From contig CM077115.1 in the NCBI GenBank assembly GCA_039619475.1, forward strand, positions 446,513,292 through 446,577,291: a stretch of 64,000 nt of DNA, given 5' to 3'. Each line of letters opens with the position of its first letter. Position 1 is the first letter of the stretch. Below are positions 26,501 to 39,378 of this stretch, in pieces. The stretch is from Icerya purchasi. Taxonomy: Eukaryota; Arthropoda; Insecta; Hemiptera; Monophlebidae. The position numbers and the translations under genes are program-made. Below the pieces are notes generated by a model. It saw nothing but the letters and a program-made list of their open reading frames with translations, was not told the origin of the DNA and ran no database searches.

Positions 26501-29500
26501 GACGTACCAGGGGGGCTACAGTAATGGTTCTCGGTACTACCCTATTTTGATATCGCTGTATTTTCTGTAAGTTCGATGTTTTTGCGCAGCCCCACCACAG
26601 CTGTATACCGTGCAACCGCAGATCGGTTTTAAAGCTACTATTTTATATAATAGAGTTTTATTTTCTAACGACTTATCTCTTAGCTAACAACCACGACATG
26701 GTTCTAGTTTTAAACCTCCAATGCTCGACTTTTTTTCTGAATGTTGAATACAGTAAAACATGACTAAAAATTAAATAAAAATATAAAATTAAAAGCAAGC
26801 GCTTTAAACTGTTTTCAAGGCATCATAATATAAAAGTGTCTGCAGGCAGTGAGACTTAAAACGATCTGACACGCATAGATTATTACACTTTAATTCTTTC
26901 CCCACTATAACCCGCTGCGAAGCGAAATTATTTTCGTCCAATTGCGGCACATGAAATTAACAGACCCATGCAGACAAACGCACAATTACAGTCATACTTT
27001 TATAATACTGATGATAGAATTGTAATAAGTTTTACCCTTGACTAATATCTAATAAATTCAGCGTATATTTAAGTTGACTTTCATCTTTTTCTTTAAAAAA
27101 CTGTTCAGCTTCTTGACAGGCGTTTTCGTAACTCTGTCCCTTATTTGAAGCATTTTCATTTCCTTTATTTTGCGATTTTTTGTAATACGAACGACGCGCC
27201 CATCTCCGTTTAATAGGCGAACCAGTATCGAACTCCACATCATTATCCAATAAGTAAATATTTTCGCTGGAACGACTGTTTAGTATATGACGGACATCCA
27301 CAGGACTTAGAATGCGCGGTGAACACCAAGGAGATGCCTGTAACATATTAACAATTTCAATGTATAGATGCTAAAAATAAAATTCAAATTTACAAACTTT
27401 AAAAAGACAATTTTTTCCCTAAAATTATTTTTTACTTAAAAAAATATTCAACGAAGAAAAGAAAATTCATCAGAATAGTACATTCAATCGTCGAAATGAT
27501 TAAATCGAAATTTTCACTTATTGTTTGTTAGTTACTCATTTATTATTAGTGATATACCGCAACCGTACTGTAGTAGGTAACTGATAATTTCGGCAATTGC
27601 TCGTAAATTATATTAATAACATATCAGAAAACAATTAACAGTTACTTTTAAACAACAAATATACTAAAATATTTAGAGACCAAAAAATCAATCTTAAATT
27701 AGGAAAATCGAAAAATATATAAACAGTGAACGTATCTTGCAAACATGCATATTTATTGTTCACGTATGGTTTAAGATTAATTATTAGGTTTTTTCACGTA
27801 GTCATCAGTTACCGACAGTATAGTTCATCAATTCCAGCAAAAGAATTCTGTATTTCCATTTTAACTTAACACCTTCTTAATATGTACTCACACACCTACA
27901 TAAATAAAAACTAAGTTCTTCAAAAAATTGTATCAATTCTGCTGTAGCTCAAAAATTTCTTTCACGCCTTTACTCAATTTTTATCATCATATATGAAATT
28001 GCAACTAATTAATTCGAAATAATATGAAATATAAGAGTGCATTTAACAGACACAAAAATGTTATGCTATTTCAACATCAAAGATATATATGAGCCGATCT
28101 ATTAGACCTATGGTTGGAAAACTTATTTTCGAGAAAGCAACAGCTAAACAAAACAAATCGGTAGCGGTCGCTAAATCACGCTCGAAAAAGACTAAAACGG
28201 AGACTTCATTAGCTAAGGAGAAGTTAGTAATAAGAAAAAGAAAGTGTGAGAATGTTAAACTAAATCTAGAGTTACAATCCAAAAAAAAAAAACAAACTGT
28301 AAGAATAATAATTTATTGTAAAAAAATAAAATTTTATACTCCTTCATTGTTTTTTTTTTAAACGTTTTATCAAGTTTCCATGTTCTCTTTTAAAATCAAT
28401 TTGAAAAGTAAATATTAAATCTATAAATCTACGAATTATTTCATCAAAAAAAAAAAAAAAACGGGTACTTTTTCCTACGAGAATCGCGTCGAAAAAATTA
28501 AAATCAATTTTTCGGACGATAGGTCGCTTTCAGTAGACCGGGTGGTTGCATATATAACTTTACTTACTTGCAGATAACTATGAAGATACACTAAATATAA
28601 GTAAATAATATTTAAATATAAAGTTAAATGCGATACTGTCGGTCCTATAGATATTTGTATTTCATGAAATAATCAGTTCACACTATTATGCCGAACATAA
28701 ATAATAAAATTATTACAAAAAAATTATACAAAAAACATACAAATCATATTAAAAACCATCGACTAGTTTCGGCCAACTACCGTCATTATCAAGATGTTAG
28801 TTATTATAATCAAAACTTATTTGGCTTTTTATCTAGAGATGACTATCGATCTTAATTTAATTATAATTTTATTGTATAAAGTGGATTTTATATTCTCGGT
28901 TAATTGTACATTCATAATTTTATACTTAAATTTATTCATGTAGTATTTTTCTGCTGTAGGTAATAATTGCTTATCATAAATAATTTTTACTATAATAATA
29001 TCGTTTTTAATGTCGTAAGTAATATTATGTTTTGTTTTAATCATATGCTCGGCAACTGTCGATTTTTCCACATTTACTAATTTATTGTATAACTTATTAT
29101 TAGTTTTAAAGGCTATGAAATAGTTGTAAATTTTAAATTATTTTTTATTGCATAGATATAATTATTAATGTAAGTAAATTTTAGCCAATTAGTATTCTTA
29201 ATATTATTACTATTATTGGTATGTTTATGTTTATATTTTCGTTTAATTTTGGTAATTATGTTGTTTATTAAGTTTGGATTGTGTATTGATTATTGGCAAC
29301 AATTTGGTTTAGGGTAGTAATCTCTTAAAACTAACATCTTGATAATGACGGCAGTTCGTCGAAACTAGTCGACGATTTTTAATATTTGTTAATATGATTT
29401 GGATGTTTTTTGTATAACTTTTTTACAATAAGTTTATTATTTATGTTCAGCATAATATTGTGAATCGATTATTTTGTGAAATATATAATAAAATTAAGCT

Positions 29501-32500
29501 TGTTTAAAAATAGCATTAAATTGTCATTATCATTTAAAACTAAAAAAAAAACGGACATTTCCCAGGAATAATGAAAATCTACATTTTATACACTACGAGT
29601 ACATAATAAAGAACCAACAAATTCCAATATGTATATTATAAGTTTAAAATAATATATACACTTTAAATCTAAATTCTAAAGCATACTTTCAATAATTTAA
29701 TACAAAATACATAAGATGGATACAATTATCCGAAACTAGTCAGTGCTGTATTAAATAAATAATATAGTATTGTGTATTTAAAGTGTGTTATATTTGTTTC
29801 AAAGTTTATAAAATATCACAAAGTATGAAAGAAAATCACATTTACGAAATACATAAATTCTAACTCGCCGGCAATGTCACTGAACTTATTAAATTGCACA
29901 ATTAGACACTAAATTATATTTGAGTTTCTGCTTTTAATTTTTTATTATTTAAAATAACGTTAATATTTCTTTTTAAAAGCCTAAATAAAAATTATTTTGA
30001 AATACAAATCTCTCAATTTGTTAAATTTTGAGCGGTTGATAAATTAATATTGGTTATTTTAACTTACTCGCGCAACAATAAAAACATATTAGACAACTAT
30101 TTATCCATTAACCCGTTTTGTGTTTCATTAGAAACGAACAAAAATAAATTACATTTTAATAAATTTAAAGAGAATAATAATGACGACACATTTCGATACT
30201 ATCGATAATTAACGTGTTCAGAAGTTTAAATACTCAGCAGTTTTGTTTTTTTCCTCGTAAAACGGAGATATCAAACTGTACAGAAAATTGTTTCGCCTCG
30301 TCTTAATGATAATTACACAAGCACCTATTAATATTTCAAAAAATAAAAATTAACGTATTCAACTTAAAATTTCCCACTACATAAGTATTACTTAATAGTA
30401 AGAAAAAGGAAAGTTATTTTCGGGTATGTCATGCAAAAAAAAAAAAAAAAAAAAGTTCTACTTAGAGCTACTAGATAAAAAAAGAAGCTAAATTAATAAT
30501 AAATTATTAACAACATTATTACGCATGCGCATATATATATATATATTGTGCCAAGTGATTAAGAAAAAGAACATCTTATTGGTGCATGAGAATAAATTCA
30601 TAAAAATTTATTATGAACGGAATATGGAAGCACCAGCAGTAATATCATTTGCCACTGCATGTAAAACAGATTTTTAAATCGAGATAAGAGTAAATTTCAA
30701 ACTAAACAATTCTAACGCTACCACAAAAAAGAAACTTGACAAAATATTTTTTGTAACAAAGGTAGTAAGAGTAGCAACATTCAACTCTAAATTATATTTG
30801 AAAGTGCGTTTTAAAGGGGAACTTATTCGCATCTTTTAACGGTGAATTACATGCATCATACAAAATCGCCCTTTCGATATGACTTTTATAATTAAACATT
30901 TCACTTTGATATGCACTATCCAAATTCATAAATCCGCCGTAAATTCTTGTAGCACAAGAATCTGTCAATGCATGATTCGAAAGCTGTAAAAAGATTTAAA
31001 TCGAGAAAGTTACGGATCACAGGAAAAACTTTCGAAAGACTTCTGGGAGGTGAAGAAAAGAATGGAGTTAATAAAACTAGAAAAAAATAAATATTCACGT
31101 AGCAGAAGAATTGACCGTTTTTTAAAAAAAAAAAAAAAAGTCATGGCCGTATTTAAATCAAGGCAGAAAGAAGCACAGATATAAAAACGGTTGGAAAAAT
31201 GATTAAAGAGATTAAAAATACGATTACAGTAATCATACTACAATAGAATATCCTTAAGAACGATTAAATGAAAAAAGTTGGAATTAAGACCGTAAGCTAT
31301 CTGGTTAGAAACAATCTAGACGTAACCGTTTCAATATGAAGAGAATTTTAATTCTTTTACATTGTTGACATTTTGTTTACAAATTAATTTTTCACAAATA
31401 TTTCACCTACCCAGTAAGCAACACTGGAAACGTTGGTCAAGTGTTAAACTTTTACTAAAAGAAAGAGAACAATCTGATTTTGGATTCGAAAATTTATAAA
31501 GTAACTTAAGTCTCATATCCCCCACCGCTCTGCTACCCTATCAATAAACTTCAAGTACTTTAAAAGCGCTTTTCAGACTAAAATTTGAATGAAATTTTAC
31601 ACTTACTTTAATTTAAAACGAAATGGCCAATGCGGGCGCCAGTTTTTCTGACGAAGATTTTTACAGCTGGTAAAACCAGCAAAAAATTGTTGGTGATTTA
31701 GAATAGTAAATATACAAAAAAAAACACAACATGTTAACTTCTCATCATGAATATTACAATATTTGGTGTTTATTATTATTATTATTATTTAGCGCTCTCG
31801 GGAAAATAAGTACACAAAATTTCTAAATGCTTCTAAATATCAGAAAAAATTACCTGCAAGCTTTTTGTGACTATTCGGCGATGACTAGGCGTATTGCCGG
31901 AGGTCTGTATAGCGAGCATCGTGTCGGCAAACATTCTGGCCCTCAAATTTAATTCCCGTATACGTTCCTGAACCGTTACCGACCGTAACATAACCTTGCC
32001 GGAACCGGATATATCTAAATTGCCCAACAGGACATCGGTTTGAGTTGTCTGCGACAATCGCCGGAAGAACAATCTGTTCTCATTTGAGTAATCTGTTAAA
32101 ACATACACGAAATTTCAAACATACATATACCATACACACATATTAATTTACTGTGTTATTTTGACGCCGAGTGTAATGTGAAAAATCGTATAATATTTTT
32201 GTGTCGATTACATGTTACATTTAAACATAGCGCAGTCAATTAAAACCGCCATTTCTGTAAGAATTATAATAGGGAACTATCGTTCAAGAGTCTGGGCGCC
32301 TTTAGCGAGGTCAAAAAATCGAGTTTCATTATACACACAAATCTAGACCTATTATTCTTCCTCGATTACGAATATAAAACTTTATATTCGTATATATTAT
32401 ATACACGCACACAAGCATATTTTATGTTAACGGATCGTAAACATTCATACATTTAACAGAAAAAAGTACATCTGAATTTTTGATATATCACACTTGATAT

Positions 32501-35500
32501 CCAATTGCGTATACCTTTTTCATAGAACTCTTTAGGTTAACTACGGAGCCAGGTTTCTACGTTCCTTTTTGGCGCCTTCATTGTCTGCGAAATTCTTCCC
32601 TTGTACAGAACGTTTCAGCGGTCCGAAAAGGTAGTAGTTACATGGCGCTAAATCAGAACTGTATGGCGGGCGCGGAAGAAGAGTTCCCAACCCATTTTTT
32701 CCTAATTTCTTCGATTCATCTTCTATCTCCTCAATCGAGTCGAAACGGTGTTCCCCGGGGGGGGGGGGTCTTTTGAGGTTGTTTCCAGGCCGTATGCATA
32801 GTCTCATCTCCCGTAATGATGCGCTTCATACCGTCCCGGTAGTCAGAAATGTCAACGCGACGCTTTTTTCCTAAAAAATTGAGTGCTTTTGGAACCTACC
32901 AAAATTTGATGCGTTTGAAGCATAAAACATATCATTAAATAGTGCGGGTTGATCCAAACGAAATGCCCATAGCATCAGCAAGGCCTCTCATTGTCGATCA
33001 ATGATTTTCGAGCATCTTTGATTTCCTTGACGCGACTTTCTCGGTAGATTTTAAATGGCCGTCCGAGGAACTGTTCGTCTTGAACTCGTGTTCTCGGCCT
33101 TCTTTGAAGTCTTTTTGGACCGTTTGTAAATATTTTTTTTGCGACATAGCCTCATTCGGTTTTCTGCAACGTCCTCCACGGTTCCGTGGTAGAATATTCA
33201 TATGCCGCAAGCAAAATTTAATGTAAATTCTCTGCTCAACAAAATCAGGCATAGTAAAAATCGAAAACCTCACTTTTGTATAACTATAAAAACGTGTGCC
33301 TAATTATTGACATCAAACTCTGCACACAGATGTCAAGGACAGTACTGCCATCCCGCGAAAAAAAAAAAAAAAATAAATCGTTATTTCTTAGTATCGGTGA
33401 AGTTTAAATGAAAAATTCACTTCTTATTTTTTTATCATAGTAATTATGTATAAAAGTAAAAAACAATCGTATTCCATTCTGAACTATCCGTCTTCATTTC
33501 TTATACTTCCTATTTCTATTTACATCAAAATTTAAACTTGTTTTTTTCATTTTTAACATATTTTTAGTTTCTGGATCATAAAAAATTATATTGTATATCA
33601 ATTGACAGCGTTATGAAAGCGGACGAAATGGTGGATTATCCCACTGAATTTTTGAATCCGTTAGACTCCTAGGCGTGTGTGTCGCCACACATACTACAAT
33701 TTAAGGTTGGTGCGCCCATAATCGATCTTCGCAATATTAATCCATTGAAGCGGCGACAATACTCAATGGCAAATTAAAAGGAGAAGATAAGCTTATTCCG
33801 CGCCATAATCCCCAACGACTTGACATTTGATTTTAAACGATTGCGATTTCCCGTTCGTTTCGCTTTTTCAATGATGATTAATAAGGCACAAGGTCAATCT
33901 CTCAAAGTGTGCGGATTAAATTTTGAAAACCCACGTCCTTCACGTGGCACGAGTGGGTCAGTTCAAAAATTTATTTATTTTTACACAGGATGGCAAAACC
34001 AAAAATGTAGTTTTTTATTAGAAATCGTTTGAATAAAAGAAAGTTTATTATAAAAAACAAGTGTATTATCCGTGTTTAGTATGTGTTATACATTTTAAAG
34101 TTTTTGTAGCATTGTATCGTATGCCATTCATGTTTGACAATGTAACTTAATGAACGAATATAATATATATTTTACTGTTTTATTTTCTTAGTTTTTCCCC
34201 AGATTATGCTGCAGCAAGGTGTGGCTGGCTGGCTAATATACATACACGCATAAACATTTACAACGTAATTCTTAGGCTACCCCCCATTCGAAAAAATGTC
34301 CCAATTTTATGTAACGAAATATGTAACGAAAAATGTAATGAAACAATATCGTAATTTTATGTAATGAAAGTTAAATGTTCGGAGAGGATTTTTGTGATTA
34401 TGTTTTGTTTTTCTTCTTGTGTTGATGCCAGTAAGAATTACGTTGTAAATTTTGATCATTTTATACAAAGTATAAAAGAGAAAGAGACATAAATAAAAGC
34501 AAGAGGGGTCAAGGGGCACAGCCCCTTGCGAGGCCAAAATGGTCAAGTTTTATATATATATATATATATGTATATATTTCTATCTTATGTACAATAATTA
34601 ATATAGGTACATTAAAAATTAATTTTCTGTTCAAGGGAAGACAGACCTCTACACAATGGCTCCGCTACTGTTATAACTTACAAATATTCACAGTGCATCC
34701 ACTGTTTTAGGTTATTTTCATAATACTTGATTACAGAATCTAAATTTTTCAAATTTTTGTCTACATTTCGATTAAATTCAAATACTATTAAAGCAAAATG
34801 ATGAAATTCTCACAGCCTAGAGCTTATAAGTAGCTTAGCTTCACAATGATACTAAAAATATAGTATAGAAATTGTAATAGTTTTAAGTTTAAACAGAAAA
34901 TGACTAACGAAAATGAGAGACAACGCTTTAATATTATACTTCGAACTGACAGACCGTTATCTCGAAAAGGTAAGAGTATCTCCGTCAGACAGTTCTGGTG
35001 TAGTTATTTGTTTTTGCGAAGAAGAAAGTCAACAATGGTTTTTTTCTTCTTTTTGTCTCGTGTTCCATTCCTGAACTTTTTTTTAATATTTTGGCCCGTT
35101 TTCATCCACCCTTCAAATAAATGTACTATTTCATTTTTGAACAAGAACAAAATATATTACTATTAACGCTTTGAAAATTAATTTCATTATTATTAATGTT
35201 ATTTATAAAATCGTTTTTGTCTGTCCGCCTGGAAATTGTACGGCCTAAAAGTTGTACTTATTCCGATTTTTTTTTAAGCAACGTAGTTAACAGGCGCGAT
35301 GTGAACACCGTTATTCTAAAAAACATACGCATAATCGTGAAAAAAAATATGGATATTTATTGTACTTTTTCTTTCTGAATTAGTGTAATATATCTTTAAA
35401 AAATTTCCCTTCTTCATTCCTTTTTTGTGTATTTGTTACTTTTGCGAATTCAGAGTTATTTGGTTTTATATAAGGGATGTTCAATAAAGATTGACACTAG

Positions 35501-38500
35501 CACTCCTATCGGTCAATAAAGTGTACTATGCAAACGAATCATCCGACTATGAAATCAGTTTCCTACTGATTTATTTAGTGGCTACGTTGATTTGATCGGT
35601 TTTTATGTACGATGATTTCGCACATACCGTTTATTATATCTGCATGCATTGAAGTGCATTATATAAATAAACTGCTTTCGGATTCTCTTTAAATTTGTCA
35701 CCTGTATACACAGAAGGTTCCTGGTAAAAGTAACCAGACTTATGAAAGGACGGATTGCTCGCTAGTAGAATTTTAATACAGTCGGTGTTCCATACGACGG
35801 ACCCTAATTCAACGGACTTTTGAAAAATAACAAATTAATTTGTTTTTTTTTTAGTTTTTAATGATTATTTTTAGTAGGTGTATTCAAAATTTTCTACATT
35901 TAAGCGTATTAAAGTTAATCTTTTTAATGTTGCGATTGTTTGCTAATTCTGTGTCATCTGTGAGCCAATTCACACAAAATGGATCTTCTTATTATTGTTG
36001 GCAACATGCTCAAGGGTGGTGATTTCGAGTTATCGGACTTTCACAACAACGGACTATGCCTTCTTCCAATTAATCCACTATATCGAGGACCGACGGTATT
36101 GGAAACTCAATTAAATTCTTTGCTCTATTCAGAATTATTATAACCTGTACTATCATTTAATTTAATTACATAGATACGAACACTCGATGTGTTATAATAA
36201 ATTGAAAACATAAAATGGTAAAAATATAAAAAAACACTGACTAGTTTCAAATTATTTTGTTCATACGTACTGTGATCATAGACAAAAAAATAGTTCAAAA
36301 GTAGTCAGCGGTTCTTTTTTTGTTTTTTTTTTTATGTAGTTTTATATTTTTAATGTTTTCTATTTATCATAATTTATTAAATGTTTGTATCTGCGGAATT
36401 AATTGACCAAGTTAATATGAATGTCAAAATGTTTAAGATCATTTAATTTATTTTGTTATTTGAAATATTAGTATTGCAACCTATTTGAAAAGCAACCACT
36501 TCAATTAATTTGCCTTCCATATTAAATTTACTATTACCGTATACGCCATTAATTATATTATTACCATTATTGGAATTATAATTTTAGTACTACCATTTTA
36601 AAATTTTATCGCTGAAATCATTTATATTATTATTGGCGATTATGGGAGTGTGAGTAGAGCTTAATAAATTTCCTTAATAAGCATAAGCCAAAAATGTCTC
36701 TAAATTAAGCTGTTAAATTCTTCTTTCATTGGTTTGAATTATACTCTGTTATATGAATTAGTTTTGGCTTATTAACATTTCTTATTGTTTTTTTTGTTTT
36801 TTTTCCCGAAAAATATGTATTTATAATTTTTTACATACAAAAATTTTCGTCAAGCTAAAACGCTTGTCGACGAATTATCCTATTTGACATTTTACCATCT
36901 TAAATTAACTTATACATATACATGATCGTGTAATATTTACTTAATCTATCTATTTTACTTATCAATAATTAATAATCTATTTCTATTTTCTATATTCAAA
37001 GTTTTTTTTTTGCTAGCTTTTTTTATTGCGCTTTGTCTTTTTATTTTATGTTTATTATTTTTTTTATATTTTCTTCTTCCTGAAGTCATTCCTTTATTTT
37101 CCTTTTCTATATACAGTCAGCCCCACATTAATATTTGGTCACGGCGTTGCGTCATAAATGAACGCACCAAACAGATGGAAATAAAGCTTGATTTTTTAAA
37201 TGAAATAACACAAAGAAAAACCTTCTAAATACATACATGCAACAAAAAAAAAAAAAAATCACAGCTCCTCCGGTAACAACGAACGCAAAACTTCGAAATT
37301 GGTGCGCCACATTAATATTCAATCGGTAGCAAAGTAAGGCTTACATATTTATGTACATTCCTCCGATAGAGTAGACAAATTAGCACATCAGTATTTTGTA
37401 TGCCAACTCTTCGCTCGGATTACACTTTTCAACTGAGGAAACCAAGTTGCAATCAGCGGGAATTTTGCCTCACTCCTCCAGTAAGCGCTTTTTCAGCTGG
37501 GCACGGCTGGTAATTGACTTCCTACGCCGTTTCCCGTTGAAGAAATCCCCTATAGATTTTCTCTATGGAGTTTAAGTCGGGAGACCGTAGCGGGGCTGGC
37601 ACGACAGTGCGGAAATTATAGCGCAGCCATAACCGAGTGTCGAGTGCGGTATGTTTCGAGTCATTGTCCTGACACAGCTGAAATTCTGTAGATCCAGTTT
37701 CTCGACGTTGGCACATAAATTGGTTTTCGAAATCTCAATATATGTAACAGGCAACAGTCGTGGTTCCTTCGGTGAAACTCAAAGTCCCGTAGCCACGAAA
37801 CTCCTTCAAACCAGTACATTTCTCTCACCATGTTCGACCGACGCAGTCCATTTATTCTACTTTTTGTTTTCAGTCAGCGCCAAAAACATTAAACTTCAAT
37901 TCATCGGTAAATAATACGTTGTACCAGAATTCCTCGTCATGAGGACGTACTTCTTTGCAAACTCTAATCGTTTTCTGTAGTTGATGGCAGATATGAAGAG
38001 GGTTTACGTCTAGTCGAATTGTATGCCATATTTTTGAGCGCTCTGCTTATGATTTCGCCTGAAACCACTTTGCTCGTTCATTAGCGCGTAAGGCTGTTAC
38101 TAATTTCGGAGTACTTACTTTTGGATTTGCTGCTACTTGTCGTCGAATAAACCGTACATCAAGAGTGACCATTTTTTCGGCTTCCCTTTTTGCCGAATGA
38201 AGTGGATTCCCTTTGATACCGGCGATAAATGTCATTCGCAGTGTGTCGCAACATATTTAGTAACCGACATACCATTCTTTTTTTGAAAAATTACGTGCTC
38301 TTAGGCGACAGTTTTCTTTTCCGCACAACTGCACTTGTGTCATTTTGAATAGTAACTGCAACTTTCGCACGCAGGCAACGAACTTACCTCGCCTCACTAA
38401 CGTCATTCCTCACGTTGGGAAAAACCCCAGGACTACTGTTTATGCATCGGTCCCCGTTGGTGACCGAATATTAATGCGGCGCATCTATTTCGACTTTTTG

Positions 38501-39347
38501 TCATTTCGCTATTTACAAATGTACCATTGAGGGCACTATGCAGGTTATTAAAAAAGATGGCATCCCTGAGGAAACCATTAAGTTTATCCAAACTGTTACC
38601 AAATCTAATATTTTCGTACTTAACGAGAGATTTTTCAAGCAGAATGATGGAATGGCTGTCGGTTTTATATTAACTTTGCTAATATTTTTATGGAGCGGTT
38701 GGATGATAACTGGAAACCAAAGTGCTCTGGCATGGTGGCCACTCACATATAATTTTTGAATTCTTGGTTTATTCCCAGTCTTCCCGGTCCAAATCCTACC
38801 AATTTTCTGATTACTAGAATTGTACAAAAAGAAGAATGGATTTTTTTTATTACTATCGACAATATTTGACTGCTCCGCAGCGTATTTTATATGAAAATAA
38901 AACAAAACTTCGTAGTTTATTCTTGAGTGTGAAGTACAGTAAAAAAGACATTCATTTTTTAACATTTCAAATGATTTTTTCTTATTAAAAATATCGCTAA
39001 ATTCCTATCACAATAACATCAAATTCAGTGTGGAAAAAGGGAGCAATGCCCCAGATTAGCATTCTTAGATGCTCTTATTCATTTGGATGGTGTCGTTGAA
39101 TACACCCGTTTACCGAAAAAGTACCTGCACAGATATATATTTACCTTCACAAGGACTCTCATCATTGCCCTAGTCAAAAGTTGGGCGTGATCATCAGAAC
39201 CCTTACAGTTCGAGCTGAGTGTTTACAATAGTACTAATTTTGGTACAGAATTAAAATATTTAAAATAAGTTACGATAAAGAACGGGGATACCACAAATTC
39301 CAAGCCAAAAATTTGTACCAGTAAAAATATTAAAAAAAGGATCATAA

Positions 39348-39378
<31 letters not shown>

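Noticed and set aside
28089..28361. Plus-strand Lys-rich open frame of 90 codons in intron 2
   Set aside because: No homolog recognised, no splice or promoter context, and it ends in A- and T-runs; composition explains the Lys content.
34900..35166. Plus-strand 88-codon open frame
   Set aside because: The first part is a short unique peptide and the rest is T-rich; no domain, no neighbours that support a gene.
38513..38965. 150-codon minus-strand open frame
   Set aside because: It lies opposite the Penelope-like reverse transcriptase, whose motifs are on the plus strand; it is a shadow.
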